From NCBI GenBank assembly GCA_934615145.1, contig CAKTTM010000113.1, forward strand, positions 1 through 6,109: DNA of 6,109 bases. The letters are read 5' to 3'. Source of the DNA: an uncultured Clostridia bacterium. GTDB taxonomy: Bacteria; Bacillota; Clostridia; Christensenellales; Aristaeellaceae. The position numbers and the translations under genes were made by a program. Positions within the stretch are counted from its first letter, which is position 1. Every line of letters begins with the position of its first letter. Below, one piece after another: positions 5,550 through 6,109 of this stretch. The notes under the pieces are model-generated. The model did no database searches, was not told the origin of the DNA, and was given only the letters and a program-made list of their open reading frames with translations.

Positions 5550-6109
5550 GTGATACGCTTTGCCCAGGCGGCCGATATCCCCCAGCTCAAGGCGCTGTGG
5601 ATGGAGGCCTTCCACGACAGCCAGCAGGCGACCGACTTCTTCTTTGAGCGGCGCCTGCGGCTGGACTGCCTGCTGATCGAGGCGCAGGGCGATCAGCCCT
5701 GCGCCATGCTCACCATGCTGCCCATCGAGCTCGTGACCGGCGGTCAGGCCCTGCCTGCCCGCTATTTCTTTGCCATTGCCACCTATGAGCGCTTTCAGGG
5801 CCAGGGTCTGAGCACCCGGCTGATGCTGGAGGCTGAGCGCATCAGCAGCCAGCGGGGCGAGTATGCCGCAGTGCTGGTGCCGGCCAGCCAGAGCCTGTTT
5901 CAGTTCTATGGCAAGCGGGGCTATCAGACCGCCTTTGGCTATGATCTGCTGCGCCTGCAGGGCGACCAGTTGCCGCCCTGCCCGCCGGACGCGCGGCTGC
6001 TGCCCCTGGAGGCCGCGGACATGCTGCGCCTGCGCGAGCAGGCCTTTGCAGGCAGCCGGCTCTGGCTGCGCTGGGACGAGGCGGCGCTTGACTTTGTGCG
6101 GCAGGCGGC
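5550..6109 (+). CDS. GNAT-family N-acetyltransferase, 3' end beyond the window
   Basis: A partial gene of 186 codons plus two bases, open at the window edge. The GTG start is 4 nt after the preceding stop (TAAGGCCGTG). AAGG overlaps that stop and is too close to be a normal ribosome site, so translation is probably coupled. The start is supported by the typical GNAT opening MIRFAQAADIPQLKALWMEA (1-20). Seen: the acetyl-CoA pyrophosphate loop RFQGQG (81-86) after the beta-4 strand ARYFFAIATYE, and the late motif LFQFYGKRGYQTAFGY (116-131). The sequence then continues into what looks like a second domain. This is the arrangement of larger Eis-like or two-domain GNAT proteins, which would be about 300-400 aa, but that cannot be confirmed here. 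The acceptor is unknown. DUF2156-GNAT neighbours are common in Clostridia (general knowledge), which supports a shared operon. Confidence 0.85.
   Translation, partial: MIRFAQAADIPQLKALWMEAFHDSQQATDFFFERRLRLDCLLIEAQGDQPCAMLTMLPIELVTGGQALPARYFFAIATYERFQGQGLSTRLMLEAERISSQRGEYAAVLVPASQSLFQFYGKRGYQTAFGYDLLRLQGDQLPPCPPDARLLPLEAADMLRLREQAFAGSRLWLRWDEAALDFVRQA

Overview
This 6.1 kb window looks like chromosome from a high-GC member of the Bacillota, probably a clostridial relative (inference). The reasons are strong AGGAGG-type ribosome sites, a near-consensus sigma-A promoter, a GlmM of typical Bacillota length and motifs, and a tail of small acyltransferase genes of kinds common in Clostridia. GC content is roughly 60% by eye. 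All recognised genes are on the + strand. No tRNA, rRNA, CRISPR array, transposase or integrase was seen.

Layout: (1) 20-985 encodes an unrecognised protein with a beta-rich-looking N-terminal part, two Pro/Ser/Thr-rich linkers and a helical C-terminus. Its last ~20 codons appear frameshifted at a 5-bp tandem repeat (916-930); taking out one repeat unit restores a natural-looking C-terminus ending at 972. (2) 986-1159 holds a GC-rich hairpin terminator and the leader of the next gene. (3) 1160-2380 encodes an exported PQQ-dependent sugar dehydrogenase-like beta-propeller (GSDH/YliI family), standing alone between two terminators. (4) 2381-2615 holds a strong 15-bp-stem terminator and then a clear sigma-A promoter with an extended -10. 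(5) 2616-6109 is an apparent operon: glmM, a GlmU-like left-handed beta-helix acyltransferase without a uridylyltransferase domain, a DUF2156/LPG_synthase_C protein, and a GNAT acetyltransferase cut by the window end.

Working together: GlmM makes glucosamine-1-phosphate, the substrate that the acetyltransferase half of GlmU acetylates on the way to UDP-GlcNAc. The next gene has kept most GlmU acetyltransferase active-site residues at conserved spacing, so glmM plus this gene could be a two-step module for GlcN-1-P acetylation. The two following GNAT-fold genes are tightly packed and probably cotranscribed; their substrates cannot be read from sequence. The most interesting points are the stand-alone GlmU-like acetyltransferase next to glmM, the repeat-associated frameshift in the first gene, and a PQQ-type dehydrogenase in a probable Bacillota background. 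Nothing here is clearly a wholly new system.
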